Counted from the stretch's first letter, positions 14,485-24,028 are shown. The stretch: DNA of 37,013 nt from Fibrobacter sp. (GCA_020718045.1 DYDD01000001.1:1-37013), one strand, 5' to 3'. Notes: generated by a model from the letters alone, not told the origin. Numbers and translations are program-made.

Positions 14485-15443
14485 ACGTCGACGATGCCGG
14501 GGCCGCGGACATGATCGTCGAGGGACGTCTAGTTGCGGTCAACATCGCCGACCGCAAGGGCGTGTGCAAGACGCCGGTCGCCCGCGCGCTCGTCGATATG
14601 AGCGGCGTCATCGGCGACGCGCACGCCGGTCCGTGGCAGCGCCAGGTGAGCCTGCTCGCCGAGGAGAGCATCGTCCGCTTCGGCGAGTCTGCCGGACGTA
14701 CGTTCCTGCCCGGCATGTTTGCCGAGAACCTCACGACCCGCGGCTTTGATCCGGGCGACGTCTCGCTGTTGGACCGCTTCCAGATCGGCACCGTCGTGCT
14801 GGAAGTTGCACAGATCGGCAAACGCTGCCACGGCGACGGCTGCGCCGTCTTCCGGGAAGTGGGACGCTGTGTGATGCCCAGCGAGGGCATGTTCTGCCGC
14901 GTGCTCGCGGGCGGTGGGGTCGCACCAGGCGACCGAGTCGTGCAGATCCAGCGTCGTCTGCGTTGCCAGGTGGTCACCCTGAGCGACCGCGCCAGCCGCG
15001 GCGATTACGAGGACCGCAGCGGTCCTCGCGCCCAGGTCCTGCTGCGCGACCACTTCGCCGCAACCCGCTGGCGGTTCGACGTGCAGGGGATGGTCCTGCC
15101 CGATGACGCTAGCCGGCTGCGGGACATGCTCATGGCCGCAGCGCCTGCCTGCGACATCATCGTGACCACGGGTGGTACCGGGATCGGACCACGCGACATC
15201 ACCCCCGATGTGGTGGTCGATCTTGCCGATCGTTTGTTGCCCGGTGTGATGGAGTCGATCCGCGTGGAGTTCGGCGCCAAGAATCCCGGCGCGCTGCTCA
15301 GCCGATCCGTGGCGGCGGTGATGGGCCGGACGCTGGTCTACACGCTGCCGGGCAGTGTGCGCGCCGTCGAGGAATACCTGGGAGAGATCCTGAAGTCCCT
15401 CGAACACGCCATCTGCATGCTGCACGGCCTGGACACGCACTGA
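14481..15443 (+). CDS. MOSC domain-MogA (molybdopterin adenylyltransferase) fusion protein
   Basis: A 320-residue two-domain protein. Residues about 10-155 form a MOSC domain (GVCKTPVARALVD, GDAHAGPWQRQVSLLAEES, FAENLTTRGFDPGDV, IGKRCHGDGCAVF), a fold linked to molybdenum-cofactor sulfur or metal chemistry. Residues about 160-320 form a MogA/MoaB domain that adenylylates molybdopterin: VVTLSDRASRGDYEDRSG, then IIVTTGGTGIGPRDITPDVV with the conserved Asp. It is the last gene of the operon and overlaps moaC by ATGA. I recall this fusion from other anaerobes, so the architecture is probably not unique. What the MOSC part does when tied to MogA is not established. Confidence 0.88.
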   Translation: MNVDDAGAADMIVEGRLVAVNIADRKGVCKTPVARALVDMSGVIGDAHAGPWQRQVSLLAEESIVRFGESAGRTFLPGMFAENLTTRGFDPGDVSLLDRFQIGTVVLEVAQIGKRCHGDGCAVFREVGRCVMPSEGMFCRVLAGGGVAPGDRVVQIQRRLRCQVVTLSDRASRGDYEDRSGPRAQVLLRDHFAATRWRFDVQGMVLPDDASRLRDMLMAAAPACDIIVTTGGTGIGPRDITPDVVVDLADRLLPGVMESIRVEFGAKNPGALLSRSVAAVMGRTLVYTLPGSVRAVEEYLGEILKSLEHAICMLHGLDTH

Positions 15444-15444
15444 A

Positions 15445-15465
15445 CCGTGAAGGCGTGGCTCACGG
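15445..15465. terminator. Short hairpin at the junction of the two convergent operons
   Basis: CCGTGA (15445-15450) pairs with TCACGG (15460-15465) around 9 nt. It fills the 16-nt gap between the MOSC-MogA stop and the MobB-MobA stop and overlaps the latter. The stem is short and has no T-run, so bidirectional termination is only a suggestion. Confidence 0.35.
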
Positions 15466-16608
15466 GGACGGCCCGCCGGTTCCCGGACTCAGCCGCGTCG
15501 CGCGCCACGCGGCGATGTCCTCGCGCGTGTTGAGGTTGCAGTACCAGCCGGGAGGCCCGAACGGCACGTACCGCACGCGGACACGGCGGAGTAGAGAGAT
15601 GATGCGTTGCGGACCTGCCCGCAGGAGATCCTCTGCCGCCGGCACGATCGACTTGCGGTAGACCGCGAGCAGCGGTTCGGTGCGACCGTCGGGTAAACGT
15701 GGCATCACCACATCGACATCGTCCGCTCGCGAGACGAGTTCGAGCAAGAAATGAGGATCCAGTTCGGGGATGTCGCAGGCCGTCACGAAGCAGCGGTCGT
15801 GCGAAGCGCGCGCCACGCAAGACAGGATCCCCATCAGCGGCCCCAGTCCTCGAACGCGGTCCGGTACGATGGGCAGATCCAGAAAGGCGTACTTCGCGGC
15901 TTCGTTGGCACCGATCAGGAGTTCCGGAAAGTAGTCGAGTTGCGCCGCGATATGGGCGATGAGCGGCCGTCCCCCCGCGTCGCAGAGGCTCTTTTCCGCT
16001 CCCATGCGACGGCTGGAGCCACCCGCGAGGATCGCTGCCGTCGCCTCGGGGCGCAGCACCCAGCGATCGCCGGCTACGGCGATTCGTTCCGGCTCGAAGT
16101 CCCGACCGGGGTCATGATAGACGCTGACCTGGTCCGCATGGCGGGCGACCGCTGCGCAGGAGGGCTTGGTTGTGGGATCATCCGCGCGGCGCACCACCAC
16201 GAACAGCCCCGGCACGACGGCCAGCCTCGCCGAATTCGACTCGCAGACCACGAGGGAGTCCGTGGCGATGCGCGCCAGCAGAGCGGCCATCCCCTCGGTG
16301 AGGTTCTCCTTCCGGACACGCAGCCAGAACACCTGCGCCGCGCCGGCTCGCAGCAGGCGGGCCGTATCCTTGGGCTGGTCGGACCACTGTTCCTCGGTCA
16401 GGACATAGGGTCCCGGCAAGGAACCGCAGATGCCGCAGCCGTCGCCGCCACGCGGGCAGATGCCGTGGCGATCGTGGACACAGGTGACTTTGACCGCCAC
16501 GATGCGATGCTGGAGCGCATGACGTCGCACCACTGCACAGGCGAACGCCGTCTTGCCGGCGTCCCGATGCGCCGCCCCGATCAGCAACATGCCGGGCCAG
16601 GCGATCAT
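15460..16608 (-). CDS. MobB-MobA fusion: GTP-binding adaptor plus molybdenum cofactor guanylyltransferase
   Basis: A 382-residue fusion. Residues 1-185 resemble MobB, with P-loop GAAHRDAGKT near the N terminus and a four-cysteine region (C43, C51, C58, C61 in GDGCGICGS) that may bind metal; KPSCAAVARHADQ lies near its end. Residues 190-382 are MobA, with nucleotide-binding LAGGSSRRMGAEKSL at 194-208, a CDIPELDPHFL segment and a NLNTREDIAAW C terminus. MobA attaches GMP to the pterin to form the bis-MGD cofactor used by formate dehydrogenases. It lies 67 nt after tupC and is the last gene of the minus-strand operon. No strong ribosome site precedes ATG 16608; an in-frame ATG 18 nt further in is possible. 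Confidence 0.86.
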   Translation of the reverse strand: MIAWPGMLLIGAAHRDAGKTAFACAVVRRHALQHRIVAVKVTCVHDRHGICPRGGDGCGICGSLPGPYVLTEEQWSDQPKDTARLLRAGAAQVFWLRVRKENLTEGMAALLARIATDSLVVCESNSARLAVVPGLFVVVRRADDPTTKPSCAAVARHADQVSVYHDPGRDFEPERIAVAGDRWVLRPEATAAILAGGSSRRMGAEKSLCDAGGRPLIAHIAAQLDYFPELLIGANEAAKYAFLDLPIVPDRVRGLGPLMGILSCVARASHDRCFVTACDIPELDPHFLLELVSRADDVDVVMPRLPDGRTEPLLAVYRKSIVPAAEDLLRAGPQRIISLLRRVRVRYVPFGPPGWYCNLNTREDIAAWRATRLSPGTGGPSP

Positions 16609-16675
16609 ACGGCGCCCGGCTCGGGGTCAACCGAGATGCGGATCGCACTCGACTGCCGGGGGACGGCAGCATCCT

Positions 16676-17731
16676 TCATAGGTAGCTCCTGACCGCCGAA
16701 ACCTTGAAGTACACCCAAACCTCGCGTCCCGGCGCCAACTCCAGTTCGTCCACCGAACCCCGCGTGACAACCGCGGAGATCCTCACATCAGCACAGGCGA
16801 CCGTGACCAGGAAGCCGTACTCGAAAGGTTGCAAGTCCACGATGTGGCCGGGATATCGGTTGCGGGCCGAGGTCGTCGGTTCGGACACGCCGAGCAGCAC
16901 CTGGCCGGAGGGAATCGCGAGAAACGTTCCCGGCACGACCGCTTCCGGCGTCTGGATCACCAGCTCCCCCACCCGACATGACGTTCCGCTGCCTCCGGTG
17001 ACCCGCAACAGATTGACCGTACCGGCAAACTCCGCGATGAAAGCGCAGTGCGGCTGCTGCAGGACCTCGTCCACGGCGCCCGCCTGCACCGCCCGGCCCT
17101 GGTCCATGACGGTCAAGGCGCCGGCAAGCGACAACGCATCCTGCACGTCGTGCGTAGCCACGATGACGGTGGTGCCGAGCGTGCGGTTGATCGCCAGGAT
17201 CAGCTCGCGCAGGCTCCGGCGCAGCGAGGGGTGCGACGAAGAAAACGGTTCGTCAAGCAGCAGCAGGTCCGGCCGTACGGCGACGGCCGCCGCGAGCGCG
17301 GTCCGCTTCCGTTCGCCGCCCGATAGCGAGTCGTGTCGGCGATCGGCGAGGTCCACGAGTTGCAAGAGGTCGAGCGCCTGAGCGGTGCGCTCGCGCAGCT
17401 CGGTTCCGCGGATGCCCCGGGCCCGCAGGCCCCAGCCCACGTTCTGCCGAATTGAGCCGCGCAGCAAGGTCGGCTCCTGCGGAACCGTCGCGGTTCGGCG
17501 GCGAACAGCCAACCGTGCCCGGCTCCGGGAAGGAACCGGCTGTCCGTCGACAAGGATCAGGCCCGAGGCGGGCTTCGTCAGCAGTCCCGCCAGCCGCAGC
17601 ACCGTCGATTTGCCGCAGCCGGTCGCACCCATCACGGCATGGATCGTGCCGCTGGCGACGTGCAGGTCGAGGCCCTGCAGACTGGCGCTGCGGTCATAGC
17701 GATGGTGTACCTCGACCAATTCAAGTTCCAC
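16676..17731 (-). CDS. tupC: Tungstate ABC transporter, ATP-binding protein (TupC-like)
   Basis: Cytoplasmic ATPase of the tungstate importer. GTG 17731 is chosen because GGGAGG lies 7 nt upstream and it overlaps the permease end by 11 nt. Motifs: Walker A GATGCGKST, Q-loop PQEPTLLRGSIRQNV, signature LSGGERKR, Walker B LLLLDEPFSS and ATHDVQDA. A C-terminal region of about 120 residues (from FAGTVNLLRV, ending ELAPGREVWVYFKVSAVRSYL) is a TOBE/MOP-like domain that could sense oxyanion. Assignment to tungstate rather than molybdate follows from the TupA-type binding protein two genes upstream. Confidence 0.88.
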   Translation of the reverse strand: MELELVEVHHRYDRSASLQGLDLHVASGTIHAVMGATGCGKSTVLRLAGLLTKPASGLILVDGQPVPSRSRARLAVRRRTATVPQEPTLLRGSIRQNVGWGLRARGIRGTELRERTAQALDLLQLVDLADRRHDSLSGGERKRTALAAAVAVRPDLLLLDEPFSSSHPSLRRSLRELILAINRTLGTTVIVATHDVQDALSLAGALTVMDQGRAVQAGAVDEVLQQPHCAFIAEFAGTVNLLRVTGGSGTSCRVGELVIQTPEAVVPGTFLAIPSGQVLLGVSEPTTSARNRYPGHIVDLQPFEYGFLVTVACADVRISAVVTRGSVDELELAPGREVWVYFKVSAVRSYL

Positions 17732-18410
17732 GCGAGAGCCTCCCGGCGACGTTTGCCAGAAAAGTGACCGCCAGCGCAACCACCAACAGCATGATTCCCA
17801 GCGCGACGGCTTCGGCGTTGTCGCCGCGGCCGATGCCGAGGGAGATCGCGGTGGTCAGGGTGCGCGTGTGGCCACGGATATTGCCGCCGACCATCATCGC
17901 GACGCCCACCTCGGAGACCGCCCGCCCGAACGCCATGAGCACGACGGTGGCCCAGGCATGCCTCGCCTGCTGAACCACGACCAGGGCAGCCTGCAGGCGA
18001 CTCGCGCCAAGGCCCAGGGCGGTGTCGCTCACTCCGCTCCCCACTCCCCGCAACGTGGTGATCGCCAGTCCCATGACGACCGGCGCGATCAACAGCGCTT
18101 GCCCGGCCACGATGGCCTGGGGCGTGAACAGGAGGCCGAGGCCGCCCAGCGGCCCGCTGCGCGAGAGCACGAGGTACACCAGAAGGCCGATGAGCACGGT
18201 CGGCACGCTGTAGAGAGTCTGCACGAGACCGATCAGCGCGCCCTTGCCGCGAAAGCTCGTGAAGTGGATCGTGGCCGCCAGAGGCCCGAACAGCAGGCAC
18301 GACAGCACAGTCGCGCTGCTCGAGAGCAAGAGCGTCCGCAAGGTGATGTCCATCACCTCGGGATCCAGGGCCGCTATCCGTCGGACGGCTTCGACAAGAA
18401 GCTCTCTCAT
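17721..18410 (-). CDS. tupB: Tungstate ABC transporter, permease (TupB-like)
   Basis: A 229-residue inner-membrane permease with about five hydrophobic segments. TLYSVPTVLIGLLVYLVLSRSGPLG is characteristic of the TupB/WtpB group, and the coupling-loop EAA-type motif (ALGLGASRLQA) is followed by GRAVSEVGVAMMVGGNIRGHTRTLTTAI. ATG 18410 is set by the ATGA overlap with tupA (18410-18407); an upstream GTG at 18446 would overlap far more. It overlaps tupC downstream. Confidence 0.9.
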   Translation of the reverse strand: MRELLVEAVRRIAALDPEVMDITLRTLLLSSSATVLSCLLFGPLAATIHFTSFRGKGALIGLVQTLYSVPTVLIGLLVYLVLSRSGPLGGLGLLFTPQAIVAGQALLIAPVVMGLAITTLRGVGSGVSDTALGLGASRLQAALVVVQQARHAWATVVLMAFGRAVSEVGVAMMVGGNIRGHTRTLTTAISLGIGRGDNAEAVALGIMLLVVALAVTFLANVAGRLSRGT

Positions 18411-19285
18411 CGCGTCGGATCGCTGCCGCAATCCGTGCCGGCGCACGGCGTGAATAGTCTCGAGCCGGGGCTCTCGCAGCCGTAAGCGCCGATCAGGTCC
18501 TGGCCGGCATCACCCGTCAGGAAGGCGGACAACGCCGCCGCGCCTTCGGGGTTGGCGGCCCTGGTGCAGACGATCACGGCGTACACGTTCAACAGGGCCT
18601 CGCCCCGGATGACGATCGGCATGAGGTCGAGGTCGTCGCGGTAGGCAAGGAACGTGCCGTTGTCGGTCAGCGTGTAGGCGCCGAGCTGCGCGGCCATGGA
18701 CAAGGTGGAACCCATGCCGAGGCCGGCTTCGACGTACCAGCGGCCGGAGTCGCGAATCCTGACGGGATCGAGCCCGGCGGCCTTCCAGATGGACCTCTCG
18801 CGGGTGTGGGTGCCGGAGTCGTCGCCGCGGGAGACGAACGGATGCGTCGCCTTCTCGGACAACATGCGGAAGGCGTCTTCGGGCGAGAGGTCGCCGATTT
18901 CTGCGGGGTCGGTCGCAGGCCCGACGATCAAGAAATAGTTGTACGCGAACGCGACCCGCTCGCGGCCGTGCCTAGCAGCGATGAACGCCGCCTCCTGGGT
19001 CGGGCTGTGCGTCACCACGACGTCGACATCACCGCTGGCCCCCCATTCCAGGGCGCGTCCGGTGCCGGCGCAGATGAGGTCGAGATCGCACGCGGCCCCG
19101 GCCTCGAAGGCCGCTTCGAGAACCTCCCACAGTCCCGTGTCATAGAGACTGGTGGTGGTGGCGACCCTGACTCGTGGGGTCTCGGGTTTCGCCTGGGCCG
19201 GAGCGTGCGCTGGCAGGACGACCACGGACAGCAGCAGGAGGGCCGAGAGCATACGCCCCGGACCGGCGATCGACGAGCGCGTCAC
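18407..19285 (-). CDS. tupA: Tungstate-binding protein (TupA-like)
   Basis: Periplasmic oxyanion-binding protein of the importer. GTG 19285 has AGGAGA 5 nt upstream and gives a signal peptide (about 30 residues, ending near AHAPAQA). The mature part begins RVATTTSLYDTGLWEVLEAAF; the TTTS oxyanion-binding start and the SRGDDSGTHTRERSIWKAAGL segment are marks of TupA proteins as opposed to ModA. Other features are GDVDVVVTHSPTQEAAF and WYVEAGLGMGSTLSMAAQ. It follows fdhB by 66 nt on the same strand. Coupling to formate dehydrogenase genes suggests the enzyme uses tungsten. Confidence 0.9.
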   Translation of the reverse strand: MTRSSIAGPGRMLSALLLLSVVVLPAHAPAQAKPETPRVRVATTTSLYDTGLWEVLEAAFEAGAACDLDLICAGTGRALEWGASGDVDVVVTHSPTQEAAFIAARHGRERVAFAYNYFLIVGPATDPAEIGDLSPEDAFRMLSEKATHPFVSRGDDSGTHTRERSIWKAAGLDPVRIRDSGRWYVEAGLGMGSTLSMAAQLGAYTLTDNGTFLAYRDDLDLMPIVIRGEALLNVYAVIVCTRAANPEGAAALSAFLTGDAGQDLIGAYGCESPGSRLFTPCAGTDCGSDPTR

Positions 19286-19351
19286 GGCTATCTCCTTACC
19301 GGCCGAGCGGGTATCCCCGCCCCCGGCGGAAACCGGAGAAGTGGACAGCAA

Positions 19352-20155
19352 CTATTCCATTTCCTCGCGACGGATCTTGTCCTTCCTTTCCGCAAGCTTG
19401 GTCAAGCCCAGGGCTACCGAACCGAGCACGACCGCCCCGGCCCCGGAAATGCCGCCGAGGGCGGGGCGTGTTTCGCGGTGCAGCGACCCGATCACGCCGA
19501 TGCCGGACTGGGGATTCTCCGGGAAACCCTCGTACTCCCTCCCGTAGGGAAGAACGTACAGGACGGAGCTGCCGCCCCCTTCCCTCAGACCGTACAGGAT
19601 CCCCTTCTTGTGTTTCCTGACACGCGCCCGGCCGATCCTCACCAACTCCTCCCTTTCTCCGAACAGGGTCGCTCCGGAGGGGCACGTGGTGACACAGGCG
19701 GGTTTCTTGCCGACCTTCTGTCGATCCATGCACATGGTGCATTTGCGGGCGATCGCGTACTCCTCGGAGAGCTTCGGGGCACCGAAGGGGCAGTTCTCGA
19801 CGCAGGTTCCGCAACCGAGGCAGAGCGCGGGATCGATGGAAACGACTCCGTACTCGTTGCGGGTGGCCGCCTTGGGTTCCGCGGGGCAGAGGCTGACGCA
19901 GGTCGGGTCCGTGCAGTGATGGCAGCGGCGCTGGGTGAAGGCCCAGACCAGCTTGCCGTCCAGGATGGTTTCCTCATGCATCTGCAAGAGGAGCCAGGTG
20001 TTGGCCGAGATCCATTTCGGGTTGGTGTAGGATGGCCCCTCGAACCAGCCGGAGCTTTCTCCTTGCAGGCCGTTCCACTGTTTGCAGGCCACCTGGCAGC
20101 CCCGACAGCCGGTGCAAAGCAGCGGATCGTAGAGAATGGCAGGATTCTTCAACAT
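19352..20155 (-). CDS. fdhB: Formate dehydrogenase iron-sulfur (beta) subunit with C-terminal anchor
   Basis: Electron-transfer subunit with motifs for four [4Fe-4S] clusters: CTGCRGCQVAC (C14-C24), CHHCTDPTCVSLC, CLGCGTCVENC and CTMCMDRQKVGKKPACVTTC. Near the C terminus a hydrophobic stretch (ISGAGAVVLGSVALGLTKL) precedes a charged tail, which suggests a single membrane anchor as in FdnH/FdoH. The start ATG (20155) overlaps the alpha-subunit stop by one base (TGATG). There is no signal peptide, so export would be by piggyback on the Tat substrate FdhA. No cytochrome b gamma subunit follows; instead the tungstate transporter genes do. Confidence 0.93.
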   Translation of the reverse strand: MLKNPAILYDPLLCTGCRGCQVACKQWNGLQGESSGWFEGPSYTNPKWISANTWLLLQMHEETILDGKLVWAFTQRRCHHCTDPTCVSLCPAEPKAATRNEYGVVSIDPALCLGCGTCVENCPFGAPKLSEEYAIARKCTMCMDRQKVGKKPACVTTCPSGATLFGEREELVRIGRARVRKHKKGILYGLREGGGSSVLYVLPYGREYEGFPENPQSGIGVIGSLHRETRPALGGISGAGAVVLGSVALGLTKLAERKDKIRREEME

Positions 20156-23151
20156 CAGGCCGTCCCTCCCTTCTGCACGTTGCAGAGGAAGACTTTGTAC
20201 TCCGGAATGGAGGTGTTGGCATCTCCCCAATGCCCGGTCAACCGGTTGGCCGGCGCGCCGGTGCTTTCGCCGATGAAGCCGAAATGCCAGGGCAGGGCGA
20301 TGCATTCCACCGACCGGTCGTTGACCCGGAAAGGCTGGATACGCCGGGTGACGTGGGCCCTGGCCTCGATGCGGCCTCGGGGACTCGACACCACGACCGA
20401 GTCCCCGTTCTTGATGCCGAGCCGCTCGGCAAGTTCGAGGGACATCTTGACGAACATGGCCGGCACCAGCTCATTGAGCAGGGTGATGTTGCGAGTCATC
20501 TGACCGGCTTGCCAGTGCTCCGACAATCGGTGGGTGGTGGCGATGATGGGATATTTTTCGAGGAACTCCTCGAAGTTCTCCGCGTTCTGCGTCGGGACCT
20601 GAAAGAGGACCGCGGCCGGGTTGTTCTGCGTCGAGGAGAGTCTGTTGCGCATGACGCTCTCCATCGGCTCGTAATGCTCCGGCAGCGGGCCGTCCACCAT
20701 TCCGCTGGTGGCGAAGAGACAGGCGACTCCTTCGGGGCGCATGATGAAGGGGCGCTTGTCCTGCGGGGGCCAGGGGCCGTCGGGGACATCGCCCAGCCAG
20801 CCGCCCTTCCCTTCATTGGCTGTGGGATCCCACTTGACCACCCACTTGTCGGGATTCCACGGCACTCCGTCGGGGTCGCACGAGGCCCGATTGTAGATGA
20901 TCCGCCGATTGACAGGCCAGCACCAGGCCCACTTGGGGTAGAGGCCGATCCTGTTGGCGGCGTCGGTCGGATCCCGCCGGGCCATCATATTGCCGGCGTC
21001 GGTGTAGCTCCCGGCATAGATCCAATTTCCGCAGACCGTGGTCCCGTCATCCTTCAACGCTGCGAAACTCGGGACCTGTTTCTTGGTGGTGTCGTCGTAG
21101 CCGTTGATCTCCCTGGCGACCTTGTGAACATCGATTCCCTCCTCGCCGCCCTCGTAGTCCCAGGCCAGGTTGACGATAGGATCGGGGAATCTGCCGCCTT
21201 CAGTGCCGTAGAGGCGTTTGAGCTCCCGGACCAGATGGTCCAGGATCCACAGGTCGGATTCGGCCATGCCCAGTGGTTCGACGGCCTTGTAGCGCCACTG
21301 GGCCCAGCGGCCGGAATTGGAGATGGACCCTTCCTTTTCGAAAGAAGCCGAGGCCGGCAGCAGGAAGACCTCGGTCCGGACGTCGGCCGGCGGGCCGCCA
21401 TACGGGTGATGCCAGAAGTTGGCCGTCTCCGTCTGCCACAGGTCCACAGCGACCAACCAGTCCAGGTTGGCGAGGGCCTGGGTTTCCCGATTGGTGTCGG
21501 GACCGCCCACGGCGGGGTTCTGTCCGAAGAAGAACGCCCCTTTGATCCGACCCTTGTCCATGTCCTCGAAGATGGCCATGTGCGAATGGTTCCCGCTTCG
21601 CTTGGGCAGCCAGTTGAAGCAGAAGTCGTTTTCCTTGGTCGCGGCGGCGCCGTACATGGCCTTCAGGTGGGAAACGATGTACTTGGGATAGTTCTGCAAC
21701 CAGTTGGCGCTGGTAGGATCCTTGGTGGCCGGGGTGCAGCGCTTGATGTAGTCGGCCAGGAGCTGGTCGGCTGCGATGGGAGTCTGCAGGTAGCCCGGCA
21801 GGATATGGAACAGAAGGCCGAAGTCCGTTGAACCCTGGACATTGGATTCGCCGCGCATCGCGTTGATGCCGCCGCCGGCGATGCCCATGTTGCCGAGCAG
21901 GGTCTGCAGGATGGCCCACGCGCGAACGTTCTGTGAGCCGACGGTGTGCTGGGTCAGACCCATGGCGTAGAGCATGGTTCCGGACTTGCCGGGTTGCCCG
22001 GTTTCGCAGAAGGCTTCGGACACGGCCAGGAAATCCTTCATCTCGCAGCCGCAGACATCGGCCACGGTCTCCGGGGTGTACCGGGCCACGTGGGCCTTCA
22101 GCACCTGGAACACGCAGTCGGGGGCCTGCAGGGTCGGGTCGGACCTGATCTGGCCGGCCTCGTCCTTCTGGTAGGCCCAGGAAGTCAGGTCATAAGCTCT
22201 CTTCTCGGCATCGAAACCCGAGAACAAGCCGTCGGTCAGCTTGAAGTCCGGGCTCAGGAGGAAGGAGGCGTTGGTGGCCCACTTGACGTAGGCCTCGTGG
22301 TACTTCTTGTTCTTGAGGGCGTAGCGGATCATGCCGTTGACGAAGGCGATGTCCGTACCCGGTCTGAGTTTGCAGTAAAGGTCCGAGCGGTTCGCGCTGC
22401 GGGTGAAGCGCGGATCGATGGTGATGATCCTGGCTCCGCGTTTCCTGGCCTCCAGGATGTGCTTGAAGGCTATGGGGTGATTGGAGGCCGGGTTGGATCC
22501 GGCGATCATGACGACATCGGCATTGGCGATGTCGTTCCAGTGATTGGTCATGGCTCCACGGCCGAACGATGCCGCCAGACCGGCGACAGTGGACGAGTGT
22601 CATATTCGGGCCTGGTGCTCGATGTTGATCAATCCCAGCGCCCGCATGGCCTTGCCGAGAACGTAGGCCTCCTCATTGTCCAGGGCGGCGCCGCCGAAAC
22701 AAGCGATGCCGGTGGTGCGGTTGACCACCTTGTCGCCGTCCTTCTCCTGGAAGGAAGCGTCGCGGGTGGCTTTCACCCGCTTGGCGATCTCGCGCAGGGA
22801 CCAGTTCCAGGGCTTCGGCACGAACTGCACGGACCCCGGCGCCCGGTAGAGGACCCGGGTCATGCGATAGGGATTCTCGAAGATCCGACTCAGGGCGGCG
22901 CCCTTGGAACAGAGCGCTCCCTGATTGATGGGGTGGTCGGGATCGCCTTCGGTGTTGACCACCTTGTCGGCGTTGACGGTGACGATGATCCCGCAACCGA
23001 CGCCGCAATAGGGGCAGATGGTGGTGGTTTCCTTCCCGGTCTTGATCCGGTCGGGCAACGGTACGGCTCCGCTCACCTTGGGTAGACCCAGCGTGCCCAC
23101 GGCCGTGACGGATCCCAGGATCTTGAGCACTTCCCGGCGACTAAGCGTCAT
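20155..23151 (-). CDS. fdhA: Selenocysteine-containing formate dehydrogenase, alpha (catalytic) subunit
   Basis: Molybdo- or tungstopterin enzyme that oxidises formate to CO2 (or the reverse). ATG 23151 is preferred over an upstream start because AAGGA lies upstream and it begins with a Tat signal (MTLSRREVLKILGS). A [4Fe-4S] motif uses C46, C49, C53 and C81. The frame is interrupted by TGA at 22602-22600 (codon 184), in the context HQARI-TGA-HSSTVAGLAASFGRGAM. That is exactly where FdnG-type enzymes carry selenocysteine, and a SECIS-like hairpin follows. Reading through gives 998 residues, close to FdnG. C-terminal cofactor-binding motifs include GDSVVVSSPRGRIEARA. The protein would be exported to the periplasm. 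It is the second gene of the fdhE-fdhA-fdhB-tup operon and overlaps fdhE by 11 nt. Confidence 0.95.
22570..22602 (-). promoter_or_regulatory. Bacterial SECIS element with the selenocysteine TGA codon
   Basis: The TGA (22602-22600) is followed after 11 nt by a 7-bp stem, TGTCGCC (22588-22582) with GGCGGCA (22576-22570, one G-T pair), and the loop GGTCT. The 11-nt spacing and the GGUCU apical loop are the same as in the E. coli fdhF SECIS as I recall it, the hairpin bound by SelB. Confidence 0.88.
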
Positions 23152-24028
23152 GTTGCTTCCTTTCAACAGCGAGTTGCAAGGGCAGCGAAACGAGGTGGTC
23201 ATGGAGGGGGAACGGCGAGTCGGACTCAGGATGCATGGTGATCGGGAGAATGGTGCGGCATGCGGTGCAAAAGTCGATCCGATGGTGTTCTGAATGGTCC
23301 TGATAGAGGTAGCCTAGGGATTCCTGCCGGGTGTTTTCGCAGAAGGAGCATCTCAGCCGGGGGACCGTCCAGGGGAACTGGCATCTCCCGCAGATCAGGA
23401 TCTTGTGGCGGGACCGATGGTGGAAATACCCGTGGTAGGGTCGGCCGCCGCAGACCGGGCAGTGTTTTCTTCGCCAATCCTCCTGGCGGAAGCCGGCCAG
23501 TACCTGGCGGGCGAATGCATAGAGGAAGGGCTGGATGATGAAGCCGCCGAACAGCAATTCCGGCCGGGAATCGTTGGTCTTCGCTCGGAAATAGAGTCGG
23601 GCCCAGCGGATCTGTTCGTCGGGGCCCAGGTCCAGCAGGCGCAGCAGGTCTCCCAGCGCTTCCAGATCGGAGAAAGGCGGGGAGCGGAAGAGGCGGAGCA
23701 GTCGACGATGCTGCTGCTGAAGCGGGGCAGCTTCCCACTGGATCATGGTCTCGTCCAACAGGGGAATACCTGCATTCAGTCCCATCCTGTCATCCGTGGT
23801 GGACAGGACCGGTGAAATGACCGATCGCCAATTGGCGGCGGCCCGTGGGTAGGTATGCCATACCGCACGCAGGACCGAGTAGACGGTGGGGTCGATGACT
23901 GCTGGCGCCGTGCAGTCGAAGCGGCGTGCAGCATCGGCGAGCGCCGGCATCCGGATACGTACTTCCCGGGATGTTCGCATCGTCATCCGATGGTGATCGG
24001 TGTCCCTGATGTGTTCAGTCCGATTCAT
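23141..24028 (-). CDS. fdhE: Formate dehydrogenase accessory protein FdhE
   Basis: Cytoplasmic chaperone-like protein required for formate dehydrogenase maturation. The second half has four CxxC metal-binding pairs, CPVCGG, CGRC, CSFC and CTAC, in the order of the rubredoxin-like FdhE domains; the N-terminal half is helical. I start at ATG 24028, which has GGAGG 5 nt upstream; TTG 24058 and ATG 24040 are upstream alternatives. The 295-residue length is close to E. coli FdhE (about 309). The gene is first in the seven-gene minus-strand operon and overlaps fdhA by 11 nt. Confidence 0.9.
   Translation of the reverse strand: MNRTEHIRDTDHHRMTMRTSREVRIRMPALADAARRFDCTAPAVIDPTVYSVLRAVWHTYPRAAANWRSVISPVLSTTDDRMGLNAGIPLLDETMIQWEAAPLQQQHRRLLRLFRSPPFSDLEALGDLLRLLDLGPDEQIRWARLYFRAKTNDSRPELLFGGFIIQPFLYAFARQVLAGFRQEDWRRKHCPVCGGRPYHGYFHHRSRHKILICGRCQFPWTVPRLRCSFCENTRQESLGYLYQDHSEHHRIDFCTACRTILPITMHPESDSPFPLHDHLVSLPLQLAVERKQHDA

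Noticed and set aside
20155-23151. fdhA as a pseudogene or two genes split by a stop codon
   Set aside because: The stop is TGA at the family's selenocysteine position with a SECIS hairpin directly after it, and the rest of the frame is intact.
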